DNA of 64,000 nt from JAMZMI01 sp049115715 (GCA_049115715.1 JAGDZQ010000035.1:138364-202363), one strand, 5' to 3'; positions 1 to 9,461 are shown, numbered from the stretch's first letter. Notes: generated from the letters alone by a model not told the origin. Numbers and translations are program-made.

Positions 1-289
1 CAGGAAGCGTTTGAGCTAAAGCTTCGGCAAGTCTGGTTTGCGGAGATTGCACAAACTCTCCATAAACCATCACATGCATATATTTATCTGCCTGATCTTT
101 GACAGCCTGCACAACCTTAGGGTGTCTGTGCCCAATGTTGCTTACACCTATGCCTGAAATGAGGTCGATGTAGGTTTCATCATTTGGGCCATACATGTAA
201 ATGCCTTCCGCTTTTTCTATCTCAATGAGAAGAGGAAAGTCAGTCGTCTGTGCACAGTTTTGAAGGAATAGCTCTCGATTGGAAATCAT
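1..289 (-). CDS. Class III (ornithine-type) aminotransferase, N-terminal fragment cut by window edge
   Basis: Reading from the ATG at 289 leftwards gives 96 codons that run off the window. The visible part has the class III aminotransferase N-terminus: an acidic stretch IEKAEGIYMYGPND, then the small-domain signature YIDLISGIGVSNIGHRHPKVVQAV. This part precedes the PLP-binding lysine, which lies outside the window, so the substrate (acetylornithine, ornithine, 4-aminobutyrate or other) cannot be decided. The following Bcp gene is on the same strand and lies upstream by 44 bp. The family call is fairly safe; the exact enzyme is open. Confidence 0.85.
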   Translation of the reverse strand, partial: MISNRELFLQNCAQTTDFPLLIEIEKAEGIYMYGPNDETYIDLISGIGVSNIGHRHPKVVQAVKDQADKYMHVMVYGEFVQSPQTRLAEALAQTLP

Positions 290-333
290 AAAGCAAAGGT
301 GGTGAGGAATCGCCTAAAAGCAATAAATGTTTC

Positions 334-783
334 CTAACCTAATATCTGCTCCGTATGTGCTTTGGTTTTCACTTTGCTAATGATATCAGTAATGACTCCA
401 TTCTCGTCAATTAAGAAGGTAGTTCTTATCGTTCCCATGTATTTTTTTCCAAACGTTTGTTTCTCTCCCCAGGTACCGAAGGCTTCATGCACGCTTTTAT
501 CTTCGTCAGCTATGAGAGGGAATGGGAGACTAAACTTTTCGATGAATTTTCTATGCGATTTTGCACTATCTCCTGATACTCCAAGTACCACGTATCCTTC
601 CTTCTGTAACTGCTCGTAGTTGTCCCTGAGGTCGCATGATTCAGCAGTACATCCAGGAGTATTGTCTTTTGGGTAGAAGTATAAGACTATTTTCTTTCCC
701 TTAAAATCGGAGAGCTTGATAGGGTTTTCATCTTGATCAATGCTATCAAATTCTGGCGCCTGATCTCCTATTTGTAATGACAT
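334..783 (-). CDS. bcp: Thioredoxin-dependent peroxiredoxin, Bcp/PrxQ type
   Basis: A 149-residue peroxiredoxin that reduces hydroperoxides with electrons from thioredoxin, in the cytoplasm. The AhpC/TSA fold is evident: SLQIGDQAPEF at the start, YFYPKDNTPGCTAESC with the peroxidatic Cys45 and the Bcp-type resolving Cys50 five residues later, and the closing RTTFLIDENGVI strand. The frame stays open upstream to 849, but family length and the MSLQIGDQAPEF start place the true ATG at 783. It sits 1 bp downstream of the M23 peptidase stop, so the two are probably co-transcribed. Confidence 0.95.
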   Translation of the reverse strand: MSLQIGDQAPEFDSIDQDENPIKLSDFKGKKIVLYFYPKDNTPGCTAESCDLRDNYEQLQKEGYVVLGVSGDSAKSHRKFIEKFSLPFPLIADEDKSVHEAFGTWGEKQTFGKKYMGTIRTTFLIDENGVITDIISKVKTKAHTEQILG

Positions 784-784
784 G

Positions 785-2644
785 TTATAGTGTTTTTTTG
801 AATGAAGTTTTGTTATTGGTATTGTCTGATACTTCCAGTATAAACTCACCTTTTAACGGAATGTTTTTGTCTAACCTTTCTGACCAGATTAAGTTCTTCT
901 TTGGCTCATATTTCATCAGAATAAATTGTCCGTCGAGCGTAGCTTCGTAACTTTTGATTCCAGATAAGTCATCGGATATTTTGAAGGAGATAACGTTTTT
1001 GGATATTCTGGAGAAAGTAACGGTAGGAGGTATGGTGTCTTGAGCCAATGTGTAAGTGACCAGGTCGCGGGTTTTAAACTTTATTTCTTCATCGACCCAT
1101 TCTCCTCCCATATAGTTTAATTTATTTCTAAAAACAGAGTAGACCGAGGTAGTCGAATCGGGATATTTTAGTTCAGGCTTGAGGGTTATATCCACATAAG
1201 ACTTTAGTGGAATGTCAGCGTGTTTGTATTTAAATAATTCTAGGTTTCGTGTAGAATCGAAGCTCTTTTCAAATCTGAGGTAGAGTGTGTCAAAAAGTGT
1301 TTTTTTAGAGAATAATAAATCTGATGAGTGATTGTAATAAGCTATTTCCGTGTTGGATGGAATCTCTCCTGTAATACCCGTTTGGATCATATCACCGCAA
1401 AAATTGATGGAATCTGGCAGACCCTCTCTTAGATCCCAAACGTAATAGGCGTTACTCTTATCCACCCGATATGGAGAAAGGTCAACAAAAGCCTGACCGA
1501 AGAAAAGAGGGATGAGGTTTGGGGTGGTTTCATAGTTGGCTTTGAAATGCACGAAATTCCTGAAGATTTCAAAGTCTTTAATTTTAGGAACAGGCTTGTT
1601 TACAATCCTACGATTGTTGACTTGTGTTTCGAATGTAGAGATGTTGCCATAAGTGTCTTTTAAGTAAATCTGGATTCGGTGAGTGGAGTCATTGAATACG
1701 AATCCACTAGAAGGCTTTTCATAAATGGTGTTCGTATTGCCATCATCGACGAATAGTTTGTTGTACTTAAGTCCTTTTTGCTTGTACGCTGCATAGTCCA
1801 TGTGAGCAAGAATACTACGCTGATGAGAAAATGAGAGTTTGGACTTGTTTTGTTCAAAAATGGTGTCTCCATCTATTTTCATAACGATTTCAGAGATTCC
1901 GTTTTTGCTCCAAACATCATCTTGCCTGTCATAACCGTAAACTTCCACACCGATTTTCCCACTGAGGCGAATGGGTGTGCGAGTGGTGAAAATTGTGCTG
2001 GTTTTTATTACTTCAAATTCTTGCCGACCAAAGGTGTGATTGACTCTTGCCTCTTTCTCAAGTGATACGAAAGCGATGCGCTTGAGCAACGGAGCTTGTG
2101 TATCTCTGATCTCGTCAAACCCATAGAGCAAAGGATCGAGTACATTTTGATCTTTGTCTCGGATTTCAAAGTGTAGGTGAGGTCCGCTTGATGAGCCGGT
2201 GTTTCCCGAATAGGCAATAATGTCTCCTTTTTTGACAGGGAGCTCTTCTTTCGAGGGAAACATTTGCACAGTAAAGGACTGTTCCTTGTATTGGTTTTCA
2301 AGAATGTATTGAGCTATTTTTTTTCCAAATCTGTCGAGGTGCGCATAGACGGTAGTGGTTCCGTTTGCATGCTTGAGATAGATGGCATTGCCATAGCCTC
2401 CGGTGGAGACTCTGACTCTCCAAACGTAACCGTCTGCTGAAGCATATACAGGAAGCCCGATTTGCCCTCCGGTTTTGATATCTATGCCAGCATGGAAATG
2501 AGAAGCCCGCAATTCGCCCATTGTTCCGGCAAGGAGGTTTTGCTGTCCCGGATTGATAGGAAACATGAAGTATCCTTCCAAGTCAGTCTGACTCTTTGCT
2601 TGAATGAATGAAAATAAAAGGATGAAAATAAATCCGAGGCGCAT
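785..2644 (-). CDS. Secreted M23-family peptidoglycan endopeptidase with large C-terminal region
   Basis: A 619-residue exported protein with a signal peptide (residues 1 to about 18, MRLGFIFILLFSFIQAKS). The LytM/M23 zinc peptidase domain covers about residues 35-175: HAGID carries His51 and Asp55, YAHL carries His102, and PHLHFE carries His156 and His158. All expected zinc and catalytic residues are therefore present, supporting an active cell-wall endopeptidase in the periplasm. The remaining 440 residues look like beta-rich, Ig-like material (repeated short beta strands, KISDDLSGIKSYEATLDG near the end) and are not assigned. The gene is followed after 1 bp by bcp on the same strand. Confidence 0.9.
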   Translation of the reverse strand: MRLGFIFILLFSFIQAKSQTDLEGYFMFPINPGQQNLLAGTMGELRASHFHAGIDIKTGGQIGLPVYASADGYVWRVRVSTGGYGNAIYLKHANGTTTVYAHLDRFGKKIAQYILENQYKEQSFTVQMFPSKEELPVKKGDIIAYSGNTGSSSGPHLHFEIRDKDQNVLDPLLYGFDEIRDTQAPLLKRIAFVSLEKEARVNHTFGRQEFEVIKTSTIFTTRTPIRLSGKIGVEVYGYDRQDDVWSKNGISEIVMKIDGDTIFEQNKSKLSFSHQRSILAHMDYAAYKQKGLKYNKLFVDDGNTNTIYEKPSSGFVFNDSTHRIQIYLKDTYGNISTFETQVNNRRIVNKPVPKIKDFEIFRNFVHFKANYETTPNLIPLFFGQAFVDLSPYRVDKSNAYYVWDLREGLPDSINFCGDMIQTGITGEIPSNTEIAYYNHSSDLLFSKKTLFDTLYLRFEKSFDSTRNLELFKYKHADIPLKSYVDITLKPELKYPDSTTSVYSVFRNKLNYMGGEWVDEEIKFKTRDLVTYTLAQDTIPPTVTFSRISKNVISFKISDDLSGIKSYEATLDGQFILMKYEPKKNLIWSERLDKNIPLKGEFILEVSDNTNNKTSFKKTL

Positions 2645-2693
2645 ACCAACTTCTCTTTACCTGTTTTGGTAAATATATCAATCTAAAGGTAAC

Positions 2694-3302
2694 CTACCGT
2701 ACTTCGAAATTGAACATTTCGCGTCCTTCTAAAAAACCTTCCAATTTGTCTCCGATTTTTACTTTTCCTACACCTTTTGGTGTTCCGGTGAAGAATATAT
2801 CTCCGGTCTTCAGTGTAAAGAACTGGGAGGCATAAGCTATCAGCTCATCAATTGGCCAAAGCATCAAGCCGGAGTTGCCTTTCTGCTTAAGTTCTCCATT
2901 GACCTTAAGCTCAAAGTTGAGATTAGTCATATCAAAACCCTCTTTCGATATAAACTGAGAAATGGGTGCTGAGTCATTGAATCCTTTTGAGAGCTCCCAA
3001 GAGAGTCCCTTATTCCTTAATTTGTCCTGTAAATCTCTTGCGGTAAAGTCAATACCCAGTCCAATTTCGTCATAGTAGTTGGAAGCAAATTCGGGGGCAA
3101 TAGACTTGCCCTCTTTTTTGATCTTTACCAGCACCTCTAATTCATGATGGACGTTTTCTGAAAAGCTGGGATGATAGAAGGGATCGTTGTTTCGTAAAAT
3201 AGCTGTGTCAGGTTTCATAAAGATGACCGGGCTGTCCGGTCTTTCATTTCCAAGTTCTTCTATATGCTCAACGTAGTTTCTTCCTATGCAAATAATTTTC
3301 AT
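2694..3302 (-). CDS. Fumarylacetoacetate hydrolase (FAH) family protein
   Basis: A 202-residue protein of the compact FAH/acylpyruvase group. It opens with KIICIGRNYVEHIEELG and PVIFMKP. The metal-ligand acidic segment HHELEVLVKI is at about residues 55-64, GIDFTARDLQ follows, and FFTGTPKGVG occurs near the C-terminus. Family members are Mg2+-dependent cytoplasmic hydrolases or decarboxylases of acylpyruvates, fumarylpyruvate or oxaloacetate. No aromatic-catabolism genes are nearby, so the substrate is not predicted. It lies 61 bp downstream of mtaB and 49 bp upstream of the peptidase gene, same strand. Confidence 0.88.
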   Translation of the reverse strand: MKIICIGRNYVEHIEELGNERPDSPVIFMKPDTAILRNNDPFYHPSFSENVHHELEVLVKIKKEGKSIAPEFASNYYDEIGLGIDFTARDLQDKLRNKGLSWELSKGFNDSAPISQFISKEGFDMTNLNFELKVNGELKQKGNSGLMLWPIDELIAYASQFFTLKTGDIFFTGTPKGVGKVKIGDKLEGFLEGREMFNFEVR

Positions 3303-3363
3303 ATTTCGGGGATTGGCGTTTAGGTAATTAGGTGTCTGGTATTTATTTACTTGTTTAGTCCTT

Positions 3364-4680
3364 TTAGTGGGCTAGTATTTCCTCCGTTTCTTCTACCAAC
3401 ATCAGTCCATCCGCATCTACCTGTGTAAGGTTAACTGTTTTCAATTCATTGATTAGAATTGGGTCGTATTTTGCCTTTACACGCACATAGTTTTCTGTGA
3501 ATCCATGCATGAATCCATTCTCGATATCATCTTCAAATAGTACCGAATATGCCCTTCCTATATTTTGTTCGTAAAAGTGTCTTTTCTTCTTTTCCGAAAG
3601 CGTTCGAAGCATTGAGGAACGTTTTTGCCTTTCTGCTACGGGCACTGCTCCGTCCATATCCTGTGCCTGAGTATTGGCTCTTTCCGAATATGTAAATACG
3701 TGGAGATAGGAAACATCCAGTTCATTTAAGAATTCATAGGTTTTCAGGAACTCTTCTTCCGTCTCTCCAGGAAAACCGGTGATCACATCTACTCCTATAC
3801 AGCAATCAGGCATTAAAGATTTGATGGTCGCAACTCTATCTCGATATAGATCACTGAGATATCTTCGATTCATTCTTTTCAAAATCACATCACTACCCGA
3901 TTGTAAAGGGATATGAAAGTGAGCAACGAACCTTTTCGATTCAGAGACAAATTTGATGACTTCATTGGAAAGTAGGTTTGGCTCGATGGATGAAATCCTA
4001 AATCGGTCAATTCCTTCTACTTCATCGAGAGTTTTTACAAGGTCTATGAATTTTTCTTTTCTCTTTCCATTCTGAACCCCAAAGTCGCCAATGTTCACTC
4101 CTGTAAGAACAACTTCCTTAACTTCTGTTTTTCCAATCTCTTCGGCTTGAAGTATGATATTGGAGATGGTGTCACTTCTGCTCTTTCCTCTGGCTAATGG
4201 TATGGTGCAAAAAGCACACCCGTAGTTGCATCCATCTTGAACCTTAAGGAAGGTACGGGTTCTGTCTCCATAGGAGTGGGAAGCATTGAAGGTATTTGCT
4301 TCCTGAATCTCTGATGCAAAAACCTGTGGTTCATTTTTAGAAGTAAAATCTTCCAGATATTCGAAAAGCCTGAATTTCTCTGCTGCCCCAAGCACAGCAT
4401 CGACTCCTTTGATTTCGCTTATTTCTTTTGGCTTTAGCTGAGCATAACAGCCTATAATGGTAACATAACTTTTGGGAGAGATTTTTTTGGCTTCCTTTAC
4501 GATTTTGCGGCATTTCTTGTCTGCATTCTCAGTGACAGAGCAGGTGTTAATTACAAAAATGTCTGGTTTGTCGGTAAAGTCCACCTTCTCAAATCCCTTG
4601 TCCTCGAACATGCGAGAAATAGTGGATGTTTCGGAAAAATTGAGCTTGCAACCCAGAGTATAAAATGCGACACGCTTCAT
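3364..4680 (-). CDS. mtaB: tRNA (N6-threonylcarbamoyladenosine-37-C2)-methylthiotransferase MtaB
   Basis: A 438-residue radical-SAM methylthiotransferase that converts t6A37 of ANN-decoding tRNAs to ms2t6A. The N-terminal UPF0004 domain supplies Cys11 (TLGCKLNFSE), Cys47 (NTCSVTENADKKC) and Cys78 (GCYAQL) for one Fe-S cluster. The radical-SAM CxxxCxxC motif is Cys151, Cys155, Cys158. A TRAM-like tail follows at about residue 375. The TLGCK opening and the TCSVT segment favour MtaB over MiaB or RimO. Length and the ATG at 4680 fit the family. Confidence 0.93.
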   Translation of the reverse strand: MKRVAFYTLGCKLNFSETSTISRMFEDKGFEKVDFTDKPDIFVINTCSVTENADKKCRKIVKEAKKISPKSYVTIIGCYAQLKPKEISEIKGVDAVLGAAEKFRLFEYLEDFTSKNEPQVFASEIQEANTFNASHSYGDRTRTFLKVQDGCNYGCAFCTIPLARGKSRSDTISNIILQAEEIGKTEVKEVVLTGVNIGDFGVQNGKRKEKFIDLVKTLDEVEGIDRFRISSIEPNLLSNEVIKFVSESKRFVAHFHIPLQSGSDVILKRMNRRYLSDLYRDRVATIKSLMPDCCIGVDVITGFPGETEEEFLKTYEFLNELDVSYLHVFTYSERANTQAQDMDGAVPVAERQKRSSMLRTLSEKKKRHFYEQNIGRAYSVLFEDDIENGFMHGFTENYVRVKAKYDPILINELKTVNLTQVDADGLMLVEETEEILAH

Positions 4681-4734
4681 AAGAGCGCAAAGATAGGGAG
4701 GATTTGGGTTTTTTATCTGACTAGCCTTCCCGTC

Positions 4735-7428
4735 TCAATCCCCCACCAATATAAAAGGAGCCCAATAGTAGGGACTGGAGTAATTTTCAGAGTGAAGCAA
4801 ATTGAGTTTTGCTTTTCTTAGATCATCATTGAAGAGGTTATTGTCTGAATGATGAAGATGTTGTTTGTAGAAATCAATCATTAACTGAGCCGTAGAAGCA
4901 TCAGCCACTTGCCAGAGTGATACGATTAGATTATGTGCTCCGGCATACATGAGCGATCTGCTCAGTCCTACGATCCCTTCTCCTTTGGCTAATTTCCCTA
5001 ATCCTGTTTCGCAAGCCGAAAGTGTGACCAAATCTGCATTGATTTTTAGGTTATAAATCTCTCCTGAATACAAGCTTCCATCATCTGTATCCGATGGGCT
5101 TAGGAATATTCTCGATAGTTCAGGATTGGATTCATCGACCATACCATGAGTGGCAAAGTGGAGGTATTTATAGTCATGGAGTTTTTCCCTTTTGATCATG
5201 GTCTCATTGGCATTTTTGCCTAATGAAACTGTAGGTTTTTGGTCGGTAGATAAAAACAAATATTTGATTTCATTGATTTCTTCTTGCGATCCTGGGAGGT
5301 CTGGCATTGCAACTTCGTTTTCGCTGAATGTAATTGGTGCAGTTAGCAGTATTCCTTTTGAATCTGTGGATTCTGTATCGTTGAGTCTATCGAGTAGTAA
5401 TGTTGCTGCATAATCATAGGAAATAGCATACTTCTCAACCAGATACGTCAATTGACCGTACCCAGTTCTTTCACTGGCAATACCCAAGGTAAAAGCCTCG
5501 AATGGAAGTGTGCCTAAAACACCATCAGGTAGAATGATTAGGTGATTGATGTCAGGTTTGATATTTGGAATAAGTTGCTTGTATAATTTGAGTGAAGAAG
5601 TTTCGAAAATCTTGAATACATCATATTTGATACTATTTCGAAAAGCTTTCGATACCTGAAAGAAGTCCTCGGATTTGGGAATCGAGGTTACATTCATGTT
5701 CTTTTTTGTAATACTAAAAACATAAATATTGTCCGCTCCTGTAAAGTAGGAAAGTATGGCGGAGTTCTGTCCCATTGCTTTTTGCAGATCAGAAGAGGTG
5801 GCAAAGTTCTGGTTGTATTTTAGATTGAAGTAAGATGAGTAATCCTTCTCTAATTGATCTATGAAGGTTCGGTAGGATTGCTCGATATTGAAAAGATCCA
5901 GTTTTATTCCCTGATCTTCTCCTTTTGCGTTGGCAAGTTTTTGTTTTAGGTAACTAATCTCCGTTTTGAGACTATCTTCTAATGAAAGCAGTTTTTCAGG
6001 AATACCTGAAAACGATTTTGCTTTTGTTTCCTGAATAGCTTCGAGTAAGATGGCTGATTTGCTTCTTTCGCAAAACTCGAAAGCTTTGTCGAGGTAATAT
6101 CTTTTGTTCCACGTCCTATTGCTCAACTCCAGTGCGATTCTAATGCCATTGTCATACACTTCGTTGGAAATCGCTCCAAGTCTGAGCTTATCTGCCTCAC
6201 TGAGCCTAAGCTGTCTTATCTGGGTGATGAGCTCATCGAAAAGGGCATAGGTATTTAAAGAACTGATGAGATCTTTCGGTTTCAGCGTTTTTTCATAGTG
6301 TAGGGCTTCTAGCACAATGGCTTTCTTTTGCAGCGAATAGAGCAGAATATCTGCATTGTAATATTCTTTCAGTTCGGGGAGGTCATAGATAGATTCATAT
6401 TCCTGAGAAACGAGGTTGGCATAAATGGAGGCTTGCAAATGTTCCACTGCCAATTTGAATTTCCCTTTCTCCTGATAGACCGTTCCGATCAGGTAATAAG
6501 CATTAGCGACTTCCGGATGCTTGTTTCCATAAATCCTAAGATATTGATGAAGAGCCAATTGTTGAAAGTGCAGCGCCTCATCGAGAATACCATCTTTTTC
6601 CAATATTCTTCCCCTTTGTGACAAGGTAAACGCTTTGTTTGGGTGATCTCCTTCAAACGAAGATTCCCATATTTCCATTACTAAATCAAGATATTGAAGT
6701 GCTTCTCCATATTTTCCCTGCTCGCTATTGGCGTAGGCAAGGTTACTATAGCAGTTGGCCACTTTAGGGTGTATATCTCCATATTTTCCTTGGTAGATTG
6801 CAAGTGCTTTATTGAATTGTGTAATGGCTTTTTGATGTTGATCTTTTAGGTAGATAAGTCCGATGTTGTTGTAAGAGTCAGCTATGGCAGGATCGTCTTC
6901 ATCAAGTAATTTCTCTTTTATATTAAGAGATCTTTCATGATAGGCTAGGGCAGTGGTTGTGTTTTCGTTTGTTCCGTACGCGATTCCTAAATTTTCAAAG
7001 CAATTGGCAGTTTCTAAACTTTCGATATCAGAGTAAAAGGCTTCCTCTTTGGATAAGTACTCAAGTGCTAAATCGTTTCTTCCCAGATTTAAATAACCCT
7101 CTCCAATTATTCCAAAAGCAGATGCCTGCAATGATGCTATTTCTCCTTCAATTTCGTTGATGAAACTGAGCGAACTCTCAGCCAATTGCACACTTAGGTC
7201 AGCTTTACCACTTGAGAGGTGGCATTGAGCCATTTTTAGATTACATGCCGCATAGTTTTTGTAATCTTGTTGAGATTTATATGCAAGTCCAGCACTCTTA
7301 TACCCTTCATATGCACGATCGAGTTGACCATTTGCAAAATCATCTTCTGCTTGTTGATAGGTTGACTCTTGAGAGAAAATAACATGTGAGATTCCCAGGA
7401 GAGCTATGAATAGAATGTTTTTTAACAT
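4735..7428 (-). CDS. Exported TPR-CHAT protein (caspase-like peptidase domain)
   Basis: An 897-residue protein with an N-terminal signal peptide (MLKNILFIALLGISHVIFSQ). About nine TPR units follow (residues about 20-340, for example AIADSYNNIGLIYLKDQ and HPKVANCYSNLAYANSEQGKY), then a helical linker and a C-terminal CHAT domain from about residue 620. The CHAT His/Cys dyad is visible as ATHG (about His761) and LSACETG (about Cys806), so the peptidase may be active. CHAT domains belong to clan CD with caspases and separase. Export to the periplasm is inferred from the signal peptide. The start codon overlaps the stop of the barrel gene at 7428 by one base, so the two are almost certainly translated from one mRNA. 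Confidence 0.88.
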   Translation of the reverse strand: MLKNILFIALLGISHVIFSQESTYQQAEDDFANGQLDRAYEGYKSAGLAYKSQQDYKNYAACNLKMAQCHLSSGKADLSVQLAESSLSFINEIEGEIASLQASAFGIIGEGYLNLGRNDLALEYLSKEEAFYSDIESLETANCFENLGIAYGTNENTTTALAYHERSLNIKEKLLDEDDPAIADSYNNIGLIYLKDQHQKAITQFNKALAIYQGKYGDIHPKVANCYSNLAYANSEQGKYGEALQYLDLVMEIWESSFEGDHPNKAFTLSQRGRILEKDGILDEALHFQQLALHQYLRIYGNKHPEVANAYYLIGTVYQEKGKFKLAVEHLQASIYANLVSQEYESIYDLPELKEYYNADILLYSLQKKAIVLEALHYEKTLKPKDLISSLNTYALFDELITQIRQLRLSEADKLRLGAISNEVYDNGIRIALELSNRTWNKRYYLDKAFEFCERSKSAILLEAIQETKAKSFSGIPEKLLSLEDSLKTEISYLKQKLANAKGEDQGIKLDLFNIEQSYRTFIDQLEKDYSSYFNLKYNQNFATSSDLQKAMGQNSAILSYFTGADNIYVFSITKKNMNVTSIPKSEDFFQVSKAFRNSIKYDVFKIFETSSLKLYKQLIPNIKPDINHLIILPDGVLGTLPFEAFTLGIASERTGYGQLTYLVEKYAISYDYAATLLLDRLNDTESTDSKGILLTAPITFSENEVAMPDLPGSQEEINEIKYLFLSTDQKPTVSLGKNANETMIKREKLHDYKYLHFATHGMVDESNPELSRIFLSPSDTDDGSLYSGEIYNLKINADLVTLSACETGLGKLAKGEGIVGLSRSLMYAGAHNLIVSLWQVADASTAQLMIDFYKQHLHHSDNNLFNDDLRKAKLNLLHSENYSSPYYWAPFILVGD

Positions 7429-8402
7429 CAGAATCGGTAGATATAACTTAAGCTGATTACAGAATCCCTGGTGAGACCATCTGGATTATTTTTTCTATCT
7501 ACGAATTTATAACCGTAAATGAATTTGACACTGTTATTCACATTGAACTTATAACCAGCGCTGGCGAGTGCAGAAAATGCCAAACCGGTTGTATTTGGTG
7601 CTTTTATCCTTTTGTCGTTTGCAAAATCGTATCTTTCATCTTTTGTTATTCTGTAAATTGGTAATACCCCCAAGGAAAAATTGTAGTTGAGAAATCTAAA
7701 ATTGCGCTCCGCTCTTAACATGATATCAGTACCTCTTTTTAAATCATTGGCCAGCCAGTATTCGTTGACATAGGCTTGGCCTCCCGGGTAATTAGGCCAC
7801 TTTCCCCACCTAAAGTCATTCCTATTCTTATGTATTATCGGGATTTGAATACCAGTTGCAAACAACCACTTTTCATTTATAATAGATGCTCCTGCTACTA
7901 AATCATACGTTCCCAGACTTACCTGATAGTACATTGGTAAATCACCTGGGTGCGTTCCATCTGGCCCAAATTCAACTTGCTTTCCACCAGCTTTGTCGCT
8001 ACCATATCCACTTGGTATTTTTCCACCAAGCGTGACCCCCACATTGTATCCTTTTAGTTTGCCTATGGATCTTGATACACTGAAAGAAACATCGCCCATT
8101 CCCTGATTGCTTCCAAAATTTCCCTTTACGTGCTGGTAAGGTAGCTTTACCTGAAAAGAGGTCTTATCATTGATTCCAATAGAGATATCCGCTGTGTAAA
8201 CACTTACAACTGGACTAAGGGTCGTTTTCCCTTTATAGTAATTGAATTCAACAGACCTCAGCTTAAAGTTAATTTTTCTAGAATACGTTTGATCGGGCTT
8301 CATGGCCCCCATAGTGCAAAAGCCAGCATCGCTGCAGCCTTGTGCCAGTACTCCTCCTTCGAGGCAAGTAATCAATAATAAGCAGAGAGAAAGCCGTATC
8401 AT
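7428..8402 (-). CDS. Predicted outer-membrane beta-barrel protein of unknown function
   Basis: A 324-residue protein with a signal peptide (MIRLSLCLLLITCLEGGVLAQ) and then alternating beta strands ending in an aromatic C-terminus (SVISLSYIYRF), as in outer-membrane barrels. It contains the short Cys-bearing segment CSDAGFCTMGAMKPDQ just after the signal peptide, a feature I associate with uncharacterised Bacteroidota barrels but cannot assign to a named family. It is the first gene of a pair with the exported TPR-CHAT protein (1-base overlap), which suggests a shared envelope role. Transport function is not demonstrable from the sequence. Confidence 0.7.
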   Translation of the reverse strand: MIRLSLCLLLITCLEGGVLAQGCSDAGFCTMGAMKPDQTYSRKINFKLRSVEFNYYKGKTTLSPVVSVYTADISIGINDKTSFQVKLPYQHVKGNFGSNQGMGDVSFSVSRSIGKLKGYNVGVTLGGKIPSGYGSDKAGGKQVEFGPDGTHPGDLPMYYQVSLGTYDLVAGASIINEKWLFATGIQIPIIHKNRNDFRWGKWPNYPGGQAYVNEYWLANDLKRGTDIMLRAERNFRFLNYNFSLGVLPIYRITKDERYDFANDKRIKAPNTTGLAFSALASAGYKFNVNNSVKFIYGYKFVDRKNNPDGLTRDSVISLSYIYRF

Positions 8403-8558
8403 TTGATTTGGGTTAAATATTAAGAAATGTCAAGCTAAGCTTCGGGGGCATTTCATGAGAAAGTTAAAAATAAATATAAAAAAATTCATATGTGATTAAA
8501 CCTTTCTAATTGACCTCTGTCAAAGAGCCAAATCAATTAGAAACAAACATTTAATATC

Positions 8559-9461
8559 ATGAAAAATTTATCATTATACTCAGTGCTAATTTTACTTTTT
8601 GCTTTTACTGCTTGCGAGCAAGATGGAGCGGAAACAGATATGGAAGAGATTATTGGGGCTCAGACAATTGCGGCCTTGGATATTGAGTCAGAGGAAGCAA
8701 TAGAATCTAGCTTTAGCGATATCGATGTAATTACCGAAGCAGGTATCGATGTGTTAGGAGTTGACTTGAATAGTAGTGGAAGAATCATAGGAAATAGAAG
8801 AGGCAGGGACAGAAAAGATCGTGCTTTGGATTGCGCAGAGATAACAAAGGATACAGTCAATCAAATGATTACCATTGACTTTGGTGATGGATGTGTTGGC
8901 CCACATGGAGCAATTAGAAAAGGTAAAATCATTATCCAATATTCTGGAAACAGATTTGAAGCAGGAGCATCTAAGATAGTTACATTGGAAGATTTCTTTA
9001 TAGATAGCCTTCATATCGAAGGAACTAGAACAACAACTTTGGTTTCGATAGATACTGCAGCCAGCATTAAAGTAGTGCGAACCACAATGGAGGGAGGCAA
9101 GATCACATTTGCTGATGAGACGTTCGCTACCAGAGATACTGATCATACCAGAACTATGGTAAATGGTGATGATGAAGATGGTGATTACTCAACTTTGGCT
9201 GGGGCAGCCAGTGGTGTGAAGAGGGATGGAACAGAATACTCAGCTACCATTCTAGAAGATCTCCTTTTCAAAAGAATATGCTGGGAAGAGCGAGTGTTCA
9301 TAGCTGTGTCGGGTGTGAAAGAAGTGGTAAATGGAGAAAGTATCGCAGTAATAGATTATGGTGACGGTACTTGCGATAATGAAGTTGAAATAACCGCGGA
9401 TGGAGAAACTACTACAAAAACCATCGAACCAAAAGGTCGATTAAAGAGAAAAAGAGGATAG
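8559..9461 (+). CDS. Lipoprotein of unknown function with two IDFGDG-type repeats
   Basis: A 300-residue protein with a lipoprotein signal (MKNLSLYSVLILLFAFTAC, lipidated Cys19). After an acidic segment rich in Glu and Asp (residues 20-75) and a basic stretch RNRRGRDRKDR-like at about 80-90, two related motifs appear: TIDFGDGCVGPHG (about residue 108) and VIDYGDGTCDN (about residue 270). This suggests two copies of a beta domain, each with a Cys. No enzymatic motif was recognised. It is a single-gene unit: the upstream gene is divergent and a clear terminator follows at 9490. Confidence 0.75.
   Translation: MKNLSLYSVLILLFAFTACEQDGAETDMEEIIGAQTIAALDIESEEAIESSFSDIDVITEAGIDVLGVDLNSSGRIIGNRRGRDRKDRALDCAEITKDTVNQMITIDFGDGCVGPHGAIRKGKIIIQYSGNRFEAGASKIVTLEDFFIDSLHIEGTRTTTLVSIDTAASIKVVRTTMEGGKITFADETFATRDTDHTRTMVNGDDEDGDYSTLAGAASGVKRDGTEYSATILEDLLFKRICWEERVFIAVSGVKEVVNGESIAVIDYGDGTCDNEVEITADGETTTKTIEPKGRLKRKRG

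Noticed and set aside
8754..9146. 130-codon frame opposite the IDFGDG lipoprotein gene
   Set aside because: It is antisense to a lipoprotein with a good signal peptide, is Cys- and Ser-rich without a family, and has no promoter.
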